Positions 8,090 to 16,830 are shown, counted from the stretch's first letter. The stretch: 64,000 bases of DNA from Myxococcus dinghuensis (GCF_024198235.1 NZ_JAKCFB010000015.1:143355-207354), one strand, 5' to 3'. Notes: generated by a model from the letters alone, not told the origin. A program made the numbers and translations.

Positions 8090-8638
8090 TCAGCGGACCG
8101 CCGCGGAGACCTTCTTGAACTCGGGCGTGCCCGCGCGCCCGAGCAGGTCGAACAGCGCGGCTTCCACGGTGGCCACCGTGGCGCCCGCGTCGCGACACAG
8201 GTCCAGGCCCACGCGGCGGTCCTCGGCCGAGCGGGACAGGAGCGCGTCGGCGAGCAGCACCGGAGACAGTCCCCGCTCCGCCAGGTCGCGCACCGTCTGG
8301 AAGACGCAGATGTGCGTCTCCATGCCGGCAATCAGCACCTGCTTGCGCCCCCCGAGTTGGGACAGCACGTCCGGCACGGCGGCGCTGAACTCCAGCTTCT
8401 CCACCGGCTTCAGGTCCTTGATGCGCATGCGCAGCAGGGAGTGCGTGGGGCCCAGGCCCTGAGGGTACTGCTCGGTGACGACGATGGGCAGCCCGAGCGC
8501 CCTCGCCCCCTCGATGGCCGCGTTCGTGCGGGAGAGCATGCGGTCCAGCGCGTCACGCTCCATGACGGCGCACAACCGCTCCTGGATGTCGATGACGAGC
8601 AGCGCGGACTGGTCCTGAGCGAGGCGGAAGGTCGGCAT
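8090..8638 (-). CDS. Isochorismatase-family cysteine hydrolase
   Basis: A 182-residue hydrolase of the isochorismatase/nicotinamidase superfamily. The catalytic triad is visible: D17 in LLVIDIQERL, K81 in VEKLEFS and C111 in GMETHICVFQT, followed by the usual VRDLAERGL. Length and motif order match the short YcaC/ISOC1-like members rather than nicotinamidase PncA, which carries an extra metal site that is not seen here. The ATG at 8638 has an excellent GGGAGGAGG upstream. The substrate cannot be read from the sequence. It stands alone, convergent with the ChaN-like lipoprotein gene. The 266 bases upstream to the next gene show nothing I can name. Confidence 0.88.
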   Translation of the reverse strand: MPTFRLAQDQSALLVIDIQERLCAVMERDALDRMLSRTNAAIEGARALGLPIVVTEQYPQGLGPTHSLLRMRIKDLKPVEKLEFSAAVPDVLSQLGGRKQVLIAGMETHICVFQTVRDLAERGLSPVLLADALLSRSAEDRRVGLDLCRDAGATVATVEAALFDLLGRAGTPEFKKVSAAVR

Positions 8639-8904
8639 GCCCCCTCCTCCCGCGAACACGTCCAGCCCGTCAAGCGCGGGGACCGAGGCACTGCGCGGAG
8701 GCGACGCTCCTCGCCGCGCGGCATCCTGCGGGTGACAGTCCTCCGTCCACCGTGGCGACACCGGACGGTTTCGGCGGAGGGAGGAAGACGACGGCCATTC
8801 GTTCGGGGCGCTGAGACGCCATCGAGCTTGCGTTCATCGACCGACCACCCCCTCCGCGGTGGCATCGCCACGCCACCGCGGGCGGAGGGGACTCCCGAAA
8901 CGGC

Positions 8905-10629
8905 TCAGCAGGACACCTTCTCGAGGGGGCGGAAGTCCGGCGCGGCGGGAGGCGGCAGGTCCGCGTTGTGGACCAGCCGGAGGATGCGTCCCCGGCCCGC
9001 CACGAACACACGGGCGCGGTGCAGCTCCGGCAGGTGCGCATCCGCGTCGCGCCAGCACTCCAGGAACGCCGTGAAGTCCCGCACCGCCGAGGCATGCTCC
9101 TTCTGCGCGGCGTGGGCCTCCGCCATCAACAGCCGGTAGTGACCACACCCGGGCCGCTCCTCCACGAGCACCCGCGCCAGCTCCAGCGCCTTGGCCTCGC
9201 GCTCGTCGCGCAAGCGCACGCGCGCGAGCGTCTCCCGCGCCGGACGGGAGAATGGCGCGGGACCCGCGGGCCGCAGACGCCGCTCCATGCGCCCGGCGCG
9301 AGTCAACGTGGCCTCCGCGCGTCCGGCCTCGCCACGACGCGCCTCCATCGCGCCTCGCAGCTCCTGGGCGGCCACCTCCACCACGCGCGCCACGTCCCGA
9401 GGGCACAGGGCGCGCCCTTCGCCTCGACGGTGCTCGGACAGCCGCGGGTGCAACCCATCGAGCGAATCACAGGCCCGCTCCACGTCCTTCAACCGTCCCG
9501 CGTCCAGTGCGCTGATGCCGCGCGTGTACAGCCGGAGCCCATCCCGCAGGCCCAGCTCCGCGGGCGTGGGCTCGCCCACCAGCTCCATGGGCACGTCCGC
9601 CGCCGCGCGGCAGAACCCGAAGCGCAGGTGCGTCGACACCAGCGTGGACGCGGCGAACAGCACGGCCTGGGGCTCGGCCCCCGCGGACTCCACGCGGTGG
9701 CGCAAGCGGCGCGCCCACGCCTGCGCGTCGCTGTACCGGCCGCTCTCCGCGCAGCCCTGGCTGAGCAGGCGCATCGCGTGCTCCGCGCACGGGGCCACGT
9801 CCACCGGCAGCGACTCGCGGGCGAGGTACGCATCGTCCAGCGCCACCGCCGCCTCGAGCGCGCGGTTCGCGTCCGCCGTATCCCCCACGCGCGCCAGCAG
9901 GCGCCCCGCGGCGAGCATCGCGGGACTCGCCTCGGGCGCGAGCACCAGCAGCCGCAGCGCGCTCTCCCGCGCGGCCTCCGGCCGGGGGCTGGGCAACATC
10001 GCGTTCACCCAGGCCATGTGCACCCCGGCGTGGTCGGGGTGCGTGCGCAGCAGCTCGCGCAGCAGGGCCTGCGCGTACGGCTGTCCCTGGGAGGGGCGCC
10101 CGTCCGCCTCGTAGCCCTCCAGCAGGAACCCCGCGAGCAGCAGCCGCGCCTCGGCGTCATCCGGGCAGCGGTCGATGAGGCACTCCATCTCCCGCACGAA
10201 CGCGTGACGCCCGTTCGCCGGGCCCTTCTCCGCGAGCAGACTGGCCGCGACGATGTACCGCTGCTCGAGGTCCGGCAGGCCCTCGCTCAACGCGAGCGCG
10301 CGTTGTATCGCCTCGGCGCGCGCCGTGGCGAACCGCGCGCCCGGGCCCCGCGTCAGCGCCAGGCCCCACCACGCCATCGCGAGGTCGGGGTCGTGGCGCG
10401 TCGCCTCCGCGAAGGCGCGGCGGGCCTCGGGGCCCCAGCCCAGGTGCAACAGGCGCAGCCCCTGGTCGAAGAACGCCTGGGCCAGGGGGACCCGCGTGCT
10501 CACGGCCAGGTGTGAGGCGCCCAACCCCTCGCGCAGCGGCGGCCGCGCGAGCGCGCGGTCCGGCAGGTCCTCCCACGGAGCCTGGACGTAGACGGATGAC
10601 TCATCGTTGCGAAGCAATCGTGCCAGCAT
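8905..10629 (-). CDS. Tetratricopeptide-repeat protein
   Basis: A 574-residue all-helical protein built of TPR-like units, for example AQAFFDQGLRLLHLGWGPEARRAFAEATRHDPDLAMAWWGLAL in the first third and further Ala/Leu-rich helix pairs throughout. No signal peptide or membrane segment is seen, so it is probably cytoplasmic. The opening MLARLLRNDESSVYVQAPWEDLPD is unlike a TPR. The ATG at 10629 has GGGAGG 6 bases upstream and overlaps the end of the preceding gene (10601-11242) by 29 bases, suggesting translational coupling. It resembles a group of bacterial TPR proteins whose first repeat begins with a LFDQGLRL-type helix; their function is unknown. It probably acts as a scaffold or adaptor. 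Confidence 0.75.
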   Translation of the reverse strand: MLARLLRNDESSVYVQAPWEDLPDRALARPPLREGLGASHLAVSTRVPLAQAFFDQGLRLLHLGWGPEARRAFAEATRHDPDLAMAWWGLALTRGPGARFATARAEAIQRALALSEGLPDLEQRYIVAASLLAEKGPANGRHAFVREMECLIDRCPDDAEARLLLAGFLLEGYEADGRPSQGQPYAQALLRELLRTHPDHAGVHMAWVNAMLPSPRPEAARESALRLLVLAPEASPAMLAAGRLLARVGDTADANRALEAAVALDDAYLARESLPVDVAPCAEHAMRLLSQGCAESGRYSDAQAWARRLRHRVESAGAEPQAVLFAASTLVSTHLRFGFCRAAADVPMELVGEPTPAELGLRDGLRLYTRGISALDAGRLKDVERACDSLDGLHPRLSEHRRGEGRALCPRDVARVVEVAAQELRGAMEARRGEAGRAEATLTRAGRMERRLRPAGPAPFSRPARETLARVRLRDEREAKALELARVLVEERPGCGHYRLLMAEAHAAQKEHASAVRDFTAFLECWRDADAHLPELHRARVFVAGRGRILRLVHNADLPPPAAPDFRPLEKVSC

Positions 10630-11242
10630 GATGACCTCCCACGGCCCCGGAGCCCGGGGCGACACAGGCGTTGAATCCAGAATCGATGGAGCGGATGCGC
10701 GAGCCGAGCCGGCTCCAGGCCTCGGCCAGCGCCTCCGCGGCGACCAGGGGCGCGCGGCGCCGGGACTCCAGGCACGCGCGCCTCCAATCAGGTCCCACTT
10801 CCCGGGCCACCCACTCCTCGTGCCCGGCGAGCCACGCGGCCAGCTCCGCCAACCTCCGGCGGACCTCGCGTCGCTCGACCTCCGTCGCGGGCGGCCGCCC
10901 CGTGCCCAGCTCACAGGCACGGTAGGCGGGCCCCGCGGGCGCGCACTCCAACCAACGAGGGGAGAAGCCGTCCCGTGGGACGAAGACGGCCTCACCGCAC
11001 TCGCACAACGCGCCGAACCCCCACAGGAACAGGCGCCCTCCGCCCGGCAGCACCACCGAATACGCGCTCTGCCCCTCCACGCCCGCCGGACGTGCGTGCC
11101 GGACGAGGCCTCGTCGCAGCAGCAGGTTGCCCTCCGGACAGAGCACGTCCTGTCCGAGGCACCACAACGTGGCGTCGAACAGCCGGTCTCCCTCGCGGAG
11201 GACGTCGGCGGGCAGCAGGGGCTGGGTGGCGTCACCGGACAC
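10601..11242 (-). CDS. Conserved-looking protein of unknown function
   Basis: 213 residues from a GTG start with GAGGAAGGGG upstream. Well-ordered N-terminal half with a Cys-containing motif (LWCLGQDVLCPEGNLLLRRGL) and a second one (LWGFGALCECGEAVFVPRDGF), then a helical Arg/Glu-rich segment (VERREVRRRLAELAAWLAGHEEWV). The four Cys could form a small metal site. I do not recognise a family. It is translationally coupled to the TPR gene by a 29-base overlap, so the two products may act together. Codon use matches the neighbours, which supports it as real. Confidence 0.6.
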   Translation of the reverse strand: MSGDATQPLLPADVLREGDRLFDATLWCLGQDVLCPEGNLLLRRGLVRHARPAGVEGQSAYSVVLPGGGRLFLWGFGALCECGEAVFVPRDGFSPRWLECAPAGPAYRACELGTGRPPATEVERREVRRRLAELAAWLAGHEEWVAREVGPDWRRACLESRRRAPLVAAEALAEAWSRLGSRIRSIDSGFNACVAPGSGAVGGHHAGTIASQR

Positions 11243-11257
11243 GAAGGCGCCCCTTCC

Positions 11258-11638
11258 TCAGCTCGCGGCCTTCTTCGCCGGCCCCGAGCGCACCGCCACG
11301 CCGCCGAACAAGGCCTGGGTGTCCGCCGTGCCGCCGCCCTGCCTGGCCAGCGCCGCGTTGATGGCCCGCACGAGCTTGCCGCGCACGCGGCGTGGCAGCG
11401 GCTGGTCCGCGAGCGCGGCGCCCAACTGCTGCGCGCTCACGCCCCGGCCGCTCCGGGGCTTGCCCAAGCCCAGCTCCGTGTAGCTCTTGCCCTGCGTCTC
11501 CTTCTCACGCCGCTTGGAGGAGCGCTTGCGGGTGAGGGTCCGGTCCTCGTCGCCGCGGGCCTCGAGCTGCCGCGACAGGCGCAGCACCGTGGCCTCGCTG
11601 ATGTGCTTCTCGTTCAGGAACTGCTGGAAGATTCCCAT
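11258..11638 (-). CDS. Small basic protein of unknown function
   Basis: 126 residues, strongly basic in the middle (EDRTLTRKRSSKRREKETQGK), beginning MGIFQQFLNEKHISEATVLRLSRQLEARG, which reads as two amphipathic helices that could bind nucleic acid or a partner. The C-terminal part (RVRGKLVRAINAALARQGGG) is also helical. No signal peptide. The ATG at 11638 has an excellent AGGAG 7 bases upstream. It ends 15 bases before the next gene on the same strand, so the two are likely cotranscribed. No family is recognised; a DNA- or RNA-binding role is only inferred from charge. Confidence 0.65.
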   Translation of the reverse strand: MGIFQQFLNEKHISEATVLRLSRQLEARGDEDRTLTRKRSSKRREKETQGKSYTELGLGKPRSGRGVSAQQLGAALADQPLPRRVRGKLVRAINAALARQGGGTADTQALFGGVAVRSGPAKKAAS

Positions 11639-11722
11639 GTCGTATCTCCTGGAGACCCGGCGCGGGGGCCGGGTCGGATGTCCGGGCGGACGACCCGGGC
11701 CCACAGGCCCGGGCCGCGCCTG

Positions 11723-12217
11723 CTAGTGCTCGTGCCCCTCGTGAGACGCCTCTTCGACGACGAGCGAGACGGAGGACGAGGCGGTGGGACCGAAGGTGAA
11801 GGTGAACGTGCCGACCGTGAGCGGGACGACGTGGCGACCCTTGATCTCCGTGCACGAGGCGGAGCCCTTGGCGCTCTCCTCGAGCTCCACCGCCGCGCCC
11901 GACGCGTCGGTGACGCGCACGGGGACATCCGCGCCCAGGTAGAGGACGTAGTCGGTGGCCTCGGACGCGGCGAAGCTCACGGCGCCCGAGTGACCCGCCT
12001 CCCCGCTCACCAGGGTGATGTCGTAGCGGCGGTGGTTGTCGTCGACCGCCGGGGGCGTCCCCGTGGTGGTGGCGGCCACGGCGACCGACGGGCCCTCGCG
12101 CAGGTGCTCGCAACCCTCGACGTCGACCCCCTCCTCGGGCGTCGCGTCGTCATCGCCGCAGGCGGCGGTGAGCAGCGCGGTGGACATCAGGAGGACGGAC
12201 AGAAGCTTCTTGTGCAT
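11723..12217 (-). CDS. Lipoprotein with His-rich C-terminus
   Basis: 164 residues. Lipobox LTAAC followed by GDDD; the acidic residues after the lipidated Cys suggest inner- or outer-membrane sorting by local rules. The body is beta-rich (YDITLVSGEAGHSGAVSFAA, VVPLTVGTFTFTFGP) and probably a small sandwich domain. The protein ends ASHEGHEH, a metal-binding-like tail. It lies 300 bases downstream of the PKASPP protein gene on the same strand. The combination mirrors the plus-strand zinc operon at 1050-6394, which also pairs a PKASPP protein with a Cys/His-rich lipoprotein. A periplasmic metal role is inferred. The ATG at 12217 has GGAG about 9 bases upstream. Confidence 0.7.
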   Translation of the reverse strand: MHKKLLSVLLMSTALLTAACGDDDATPEEGVDVEGCEHLREGPSVAVAATTTGTPPAVDDNHRRYDITLVSGEAGHSGAVSFAASEATDYVLYLGADVPVRVTDASGAAVELEESAKGSASCTEIKGRHVVPLTVGTFTFTFGPTASSSVSLVVEEASHEGHEH

Positions 12218-12516
12218 GTGTATTGCTCCACGTGGATGGACTGCGGAATGCCAGCCACCCACGCCGCACCGGCCCCCACCGGTGGAGGCGAGGACGGAAC
12301 GGACGCCGGAGGCATGGCGGGAATCGCGCGGGACGCGCGCGACACGGGGGGCGAGAGCGTGCACGCAGGGGAAACGAGCCATCCCCCGACGCGTCGCGCG
12401 GCGAGTGACTCAGCGCCCCATGGGTGTAGGGAGCGAGATCACACGACGGCCACGAACCAGGGCCCGCTCAGGACATTCGGGTGTCCGGAGACGGGACGGC
12501 GTCCCGGTGCGACGGC

Positions 12517-12957
12517 TCAGGCGCGAGGCGGAGAGGCCTTGGGGGCCAGGTGCAGCCGGGCGACGGGCTCCGCGTGGAAGCGGAACACGGCCAGCGCCGG
12601 CTCGGAGCGGGTCGACACCCCGGTGATTCCAGGGGTTCCCGTCGCCGGAGGCGGGGCCTCACGGCGGATCAACGCATGGGCGCAGTGGGCTTCCGCGCCG
12701 TGGCCGGCCGGCGCGTCCTGGCGCCGCGAGGCGACCCGGACGTCGTCGAAGTGCTCCTCCGCCACGGAGACGGACGCATGTGCGTCGTTCCCCTCCACGT
12801 GGACCACCTCACCGTGTTCCAGGCACGTCACGTGCTGGACCAGGGCGAAGTGCAGCACACTCCCTATGTAGGCCATCGCGCACACGAGCACGAGCGGCAG
12901 CGCCAGGAGGCGCGACCGGACGAGACGCGGGGGCAGCGAGGGCGAGGGGCGGCTCAC
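12517..12957 (-). CDS. Small membrane/secreted protein with C-terminal PKASPP motif (second copy)
   Basis: 146 residues with a hydrophobic N-terminal segment (LLALPLVLVCAMAYIGSVLHF) and His/Cys-containing stretches (QHVTCLEHGEVVHVEG, HGAEAHCAHAL). The C-terminus HLAPKASPPRA matches the ending APKASPPAHA of the first gene in the zinc-uptake operon at 1050-1475; both also have HLR/HF and a CxEH-type motif soon after the hydrophobic segment (FCPEHQ versus TCLEHG). They appear to be diverged paralogues. The GTG start at 12957 has no good ribosome-binding site, so the exact start is uncertain. Upstream lies an AT-rich candidate promoter at 12986-13014. Function unknown; metal handling is inferred. 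Confidence 0.6.
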   Translation of the reverse strand: MSRPSPSLPPRLVRSRLLALPLVLVCAMAYIGSVLHFALVQHVTCLEHGEVVHVEGNDAHASVSVAEEHFDDVRVASRRQDAPAGHGAEAHCAHALIRREAPPPATGTPGITGVSTRSEPALAVFRFHAEPVARLHLAPKASPPRA

Positions 12958-12985
12958 GATTCAGGGAGGCAAAAAGGGAGCAGTG

Positions 12986-13014
12986 TTTGTAAGCCAGACG
13001 CAAGGCATGTGCAA
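12986..13014 (-). promoter_or_regulatory. Candidate promoter for the 12957 gene
   Basis: On the minus strand TTGCAC (13014-13009) and TACAAA (12991-12986) are 17 bases apart within a small AT-rich island that stands out from the GC-rich surroundings. The -10 matches 4 of 6 consensus bases and the -35 matches 3 of 6. Confidence 0.3.
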
Positions 13015-13152
13015 GCCACACGGAAAGACACACGCCGCGACACGGCTGGCGGGAGCGGGCCCGCGGCACGTGCGCGATGGACCGGTGCCCCGGTCCGGAC
13101 ATAGGTTCCCCCGCCCCGGCGACGCCCGGGCCAGTGAAGGACAGACATTTCC

Positions 13153-14625
13153 GTGCAAGAGCTCATCGACGTGCTGAAGCACCAGGCGCGCCACTTCGCG
13201 CAAGAGCTGTCGCAGCTCGCGTACAAGCGGGGCCTGGCGGTGACACAGCTGGACGGCGCCACCCGCCCCATCCCCATCACCGCGACACCGGTGATTCTCG
13301 ACGCCGCGGAGATCCGTCGCCGCGCGGAGCTGTCCGCGCGCCTGTCCTCCGCCACGGTGAAGATGGCGCGCGCCATCCTCGGCGGCCCGGACGCCGCGGA
13401 GCTGCTGGGCGCCCTGTCCCCGCTCGAGCGCGCGCTCGCCGAGCGCACGTGGCGGGACTCCCAGCGGCTGGCCACGACACGCGTCGACTACTTCGTCTCC
13501 GGCGGCAAGCCCTATGCCCTGGAGGTCAACGCGACCATCCCGGCCATGCAGGGCTACTCGGACATCGCGGCCCGCACCTTCATCGAGGTGGTGGCGCGCC
13601 ACGTGCGCTACCCGGAGAAGGCCCTGCCCTCGCTGCTGGCGCTCAACGGCAGCAACGCGCTGGCCCTCTACCGCGCGCTCCTGGACGGCTACGCCGCCGA
13701 GCGCCCGGGGAAGATGCCGGACACGGTGGCCCTGCTGTGCCGCCGCAACGACGCGCAGATCTCCGAGCTTCGCTGGCTGTGCGAGCGCTTCCGGGAGTTC
13801 GGCGCGGACGCGGACCTCGTCCACCCGGACGAGGTCTCCGGTGACGACGCCTTCGAGGCGCACGGCAAGAAGTACGACCTCGTCTACCGCCACCTCTTCG
13901 TGCGCCGGCTGGAGCAGGCCCCGTCGCCCTGGGTGGAGGACTTCCTGGGAACGGTGCCGGGCCGGAAGGCCGTGTTCCTCAACCCGCCCGCCTCGCAGGT
14001 GGAGGTGAAGTCCACCTTCGCGCGACTGTCGCAGGCGCTCGCGGAGCCCGCGCTCGCCGAGGCCGCCGGGTTGACGCCGGAGGAGTTGGAGGCCATCCGC
14101 GCCTCCGTGCCGTGGACGCGTGTCTTCCGCGCGGGTCCCACCACGGGGCCGGACGGGGACCGGGTGGAGGACCTGGTCGCGCGCGTCGCGGCGACGCCCG
14201 CCCGCTTCGTGCTCAAGCGGGCCTGGGACTATGGCGGCAAGGCGGTGTTCCTCGGCCGGTCGGCGGGCACGGTGCCCTACGTCGAGCGCGTGAAGGCCGC
14301 GTATGGAGAACTGCTGGCCTGGCCGGAGCTGTGCGCACGGGCCGCCGCGGACCCGACGGGGGGCGGCTTCGTGGTCCAGGAGATCGTCGACTCCCCGCCG
14401 GAGGAGCACCTGCTGTGCGAGCAGACGGGCTCCGTCGTCCCCACCTCCTTCTTCGTGGATTACTCGGCCTACGCGTCGGTTGGGTTGGCGAAGCAGCCCG
14501 CCTGGGGCGGGGTGTGCCGGGGTTCGGTGGCGGAAATCGTGAATATCGTGGGCGGCGGCGGGGTGCTGCCGCTCATCACCACGGAAGTGGCCTCGAAGCT
14601 TTTGCTGGCGTGGAAGGCCCTTTAG
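13153..14625 (+). CDS. ATP-grasp-like ligase of unknown substrate
   Basis: 490 residues, cytoplasmic. Several segments look like an ATP-grasp or glutathionylspermidine-synthase-like fold: DYFVSGGKPYALEVNATIPAMQGYSD near 116-141 (acidic/Asn metal-binding-type strand), RFVLKRAWDYGGKAVFLG (nucleotide-binding Lys and glycine loop) and GGFVVQEIVDSPPEEH (the adenine-contact strand). The order is unusual for a classical ATP-grasp and may be permuted. Such enzymes join a carboxylate to an amine with ATP. The GTG start at 13153 has AAGGA 11 bases upstream. The gene is monocistronic: the previous gene is divergent and a hairpin follows at 14641-14663. I cannot name the product; it could contribute to a peptide-like metabolite or cell-wall modification. 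Confidence 0.6.
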   Translation: MQELIDVLKHQARHFAQELSQLAYKRGLAVTQLDGATRPIPITATPVILDAAEIRRRAELSARLSSATVKMARAILGGPDAAELLGALSPLERALAERTWRDSQRLATTRVDYFVSGGKPYALEVNATIPAMQGYSDIAARTFIEVVARHVRYPEKALPSLLALNGSNALALYRALLDGYAAERPGKMPDTVALLCRRNDAQISELRWLCERFREFGADADLVHPDEVSGDDAFEAHGKKYDLVYRHLFVRRLEQAPSPWVEDFLGTVPGRKAVFLNPPASQVEVKSTFARLSQALAEPALAEAAGLTPEELEAIRASVPWTRVFRAGPTTGPDGDRVEDLVARVAATPARFVLKRAWDYGGKAVFLGRSAGTVPYVERVKAAYGELLAWPELCARAAADPTGGGFVVQEIVDSPPEEHLLCEQTGSVVPTSFFVDYSAYASVGLAKQPAWGGVCRGSVAEIVNIVGGGGVLPLITTEVASKLLLAWKAL

Positions 14626-14640
14626 GTAGGGTGGGTCAGG

Positions 14641-14663
14641 CCGGGACTTCGCGCACGTCCCGG
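14641..14663 (+). terminator. Hairpin after the ATP-grasp-like gene
   Basis: CCGGGAC (14641-14647) pairs with GTCCCGG (14657-14663) around a 9-base loop, 16 bases after the stop codon. No T run follows. Confidence 0.35.
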
Positions 14664-14727
14664 TCGTCGACCTCATCGAGCAGTGCGCCGCCGGGCCTGG
14701 GCCTGGCGTGAAAGGACGAGAAGATTC

Positions 14728-15438
14728 ATGGCCTGGGAAACTTCGGGATGGCAGACGAGCGAGCGGGGCTCGGTCGACTCCGTGCTCGTGCAGGAGTCTC
14801 AGCGCGCGTTCATGTCGCGCGTGCACGGGTGGATGTTCGGAGGGCTGCTGGTCACCGGCGCGATGATGCTGGTGACGCTGGCCAACGAGCCGCTCCTTCG
14901 CCTGGTGGCCCGCTGGCCGCTGGCCCTCATCCTCGCGCAGTTCGGCGCGGTGTTCGCGCTGTCGTTCCTGGCGCCGCGGCTGTCGGGGCTGGCGGCCGGC
15001 GCGCTGTTCATCGGCTACTCGGCGCTGACGGGGATGACGTTCTCCATCTTCGCCCTCATCTACACGTTCGGCAGCATGGCGCAGGCGTTCTTCCTCACCG
15101 CGGGCGTGTACGGCGCGATGGCCCTGTATGGCACCTTCACCAAGAAGGACCTGAGCAGTTGGGGCACGTTCCTCTACATGGGGCTCTTCGGCATCGTCCT
15201 CGCGGGCTTCGTCAACCTCTTCGTGCGCAGTGACGCGCTGTCCTTCGTCAAGTCGTGCGCGGCCGTCCTCGTCTTCTCCGGCCTGACGGCGTACGACACC
15301 CAGAAGCTGCGCGAGATGCACGCCAACACGGGCTACAGCAGCGCCGCCACCGTGAGCATCGTCGGCGCGCTGCGGCTCTACCTCGACTTCATCAACCTGT
15401 TCATCGCCCTCCTGCGGCTGATGGGCCGCCGCCGCTAG
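14728..15438 (+). CDS. Bax inhibitor-1/YccA family membrane protein
   Basis: 236 residues with about seven transmembrane segments, such as MFGGLLVTGAMMLVTLA, PLALILAQFGAVFALSFLA, FFLTAGVYGAMALYGTF and FVKSCAAVLVFSGLTAYDT. The family signature YDTQKLREM after TM6, the short loop and the last hydrophobic stretch (YLDFINLFIALLRLMG) are all present. BI-1/TMBIM proteins such as YbhL, YccA and BsYetJ act as pH-sensitive calcium leak channels or as modulators of the FtsH protease. The ATG at 14728 is chosen because the cytoplasmic N-tail MAWETSGWQT and the GAGAAG upstream fit the family. A clear rho-independent terminator follows. Confidence 0.88.
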   Translation: MAWETSGWQTSERGSVDSVLVQESQRAFMSRVHGWMFGGLLVTGAMMLVTLANEPLLRLVARWPLALILAQFGAVFALSFLAPRLSGLAAGALFIGYSALTGMTFSIFALIYTFGSMAQAFFLTAGVYGAMALYGTFTKKDLSSWGTFLYMGLFGIVLAGFVNLFVRSDALSFVKSCAAVLVFSGLTAYDTQKLREMHANTGYSSAATVSIVGALRLYLDFINLFIALLRLMGRRR

Positions 15439-15467
15439 GCGGGCCACGGGCCTCTCCGTCTCGAACG

Positions 15468-15510
15468 GCGGCGGCGCGCTCCTCCCGGGAACGCGTCGCC
15501 GCTTTTTCTT
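15468..15510 (+). terminator. Rho-independent terminator after the BI-1 gene
   Basis: An 11-bp GC-rich stem (15468-15478 with 15492-15502, one G-T pair) with a 13-base loop is followed directly by TTTTTCTT. It is the best canonical terminator in the window and separates the BI-1 and LPMO genes. Confidence 0.8.
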
Positions 15511-15571
15511 TGCCGCGCGATGACCCGGTCCGCCGCGTCCCCGCCTCCATCTGCTCGCACAGGAGGAAGGG

Positions 15572-16741
15572 ATGCACCCAGCAATCCAGAAGCCCCTCGC
15601 ATCGTCGCTCGTCGTGTTGTCGTTGTTGTCCGCCGGCCTCGCCCAGGCACACGGCTCCATGGAGGTCCCCCTCAGCCGCGTCTACAGCTGCTTCAAGGAA
15701 GGACCGGAGACGCCCAAGTCCGCCGCATGCAAGGCCGCCATCCAGGTGGGAGGGACCCAGGCGCTCTACGACTGGAACGGGGTGCGCCAGGGCGCGGCCA
15801 ACGGTCGCCACCGCGAGCTCATCGCCGACGGCAAGCTGTGCAGCGCGGCCAACGAGAGCCACAAGGGCCTCGACCTCGCGCGCACGGACTGGCCCTCCAC
15901 CCTCATCACCCCGGACGCCAACAACCGCTTCGAGTTCGTCTTCCACGCCACGGCCGTGCACGCCACGGCCTACTTCCACCTCTACGTGACGAAGGAGGGC
16001 TACAACCCCGCGCTGCCGCTGAAGTGGTCGGACCTGGAGGACGCGCCCTTCTGCACCCTGACCGCCCCCGCGGCGCCCACGAACAACCGCTACCGCTTCA
16101 CCTGCCCCTTCCCCCAGGGACGCACCGGACCGCACGTCGTCTACACCATCTGGCAGCGCTCCGATTCGCCGGAGGCCTTCTACGCCTGCAACGACGTGAA
16201 GTTCAGCGACACGCCGCCCCCCGCCACCTCCTGGAAGGAGCTGGGCGCGGTGCAGGCGCGCGAGGATCTGCCCGCCCAGAGCAAGGTGACGTTGCGCGTG
16301 TTCAACAGCAGCGGGGGTGACGCGGAGACCCACCCGCTGTCGCTCGGCGCCGAGACCCCCGCGGCCACGTGGATGTACAGCCTCGCGCAGCGGGTGAACG
16401 CCGCCTCCAGCCGCGTCCAGGTGGGCGTGCTGCAATCGACCGGCGGCGTCGTGCCCGAGCAGAGCGCGACCACCAACCGCGTCTACTCACGCGAGGCCAG
16501 CGACACGTTCCAGCTCGACATCGAGAAGCCCACCGGAGGCGGCGGTGGCGGCGAGACGCCGCAGTACGCGTACCCCGACGGGCTGGCCAGCTACACCGCC
16601 GGCACGCTCGTGCAGGGCACCGACGGCCACGTCTACCGCTGCAAGCCCTTCCCCTACTCCGGCTGGTGCAAGGGCTCCGCGCCGTACTACGCCCCGGGCA
16701 CGGGCAGCCACTGGACGGACGCCTGGGAGTTCGTGCGCTAG
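15572..16741 (+). CDS. Secreted AA10 lytic polysaccharide monooxygenase with carbohydrate-binding module
   Basis: 389 residues. A Sec signal ends AQA, so the mature protein begins with H27 (HGSMEVPLSRVYSC), the N-terminal half of the copper histidine brace. The second brace His is probably H130 in TAVHATAYFHLYVTKEGY, and the axial aromatic is probably F203 in EAFYACNDVKF. Residues 27-211 are the AA10 catalytic domain; about 212-320 is a beta-rich linker domain (SKVTLRVFNSSGG, TWMYSLAQRVNA); then a GGGGGG linker and a C-terminal chitin-binding module (SYTAGTLVQGTDGHVYRCKPFPYSGWCKG). The enzyme oxidatively cleaves chitin or cellulose, which fits a predatory or saprophytic myxobacterium. The ATG has a good AGGAGGAAGGG upstream. 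Confidence 0.87.
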   Translation: MHPAIQKPLASSLVVLSLLSAGLAQAHGSMEVPLSRVYSCFKEGPETPKSAACKAAIQVGGTQALYDWNGVRQGAANGRHRELIADGKLCSAANESHKGLDLARTDWPSTLITPDANNRFEFVFHATAVHATAYFHLYVTKEGYNPALPLKWSDLEDAPFCTLTAPAAPTNNRYRFTCPFPQGRTGPHVVYTIWQRSDSPEAFYACNDVKFSDTPPPATSWKELGAVQAREDLPAQSKVTLRVFNSSGGDAETHPLSLGAETPAATWMYSLAQRVNAASSRVQVGVLQSTGGVVPEQSATTNRVYSREASDTFQLDIEKPTGGGGGGETPQYAYPDGLASYTAGTLVQGTDGHVYRCKPFPYSGWCKGSAPYYAPGTGSHWTDAWEFVR

Positions 16742-16830
16742 CCATCCACGCGGAGCACGCGTCCGGCCGGCCAGCATCGACACGACGCCCGGGTGGGCCC
16801 GTCCCGCCCGGGCGCCTCGACAGGGGGCGC

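Noticed and set aside
12218..12516. Missed small gene in the 299-base gap
   Set aside because: Open frames here are fragments of upstream extensions without ribosome-binding sites or similarity.
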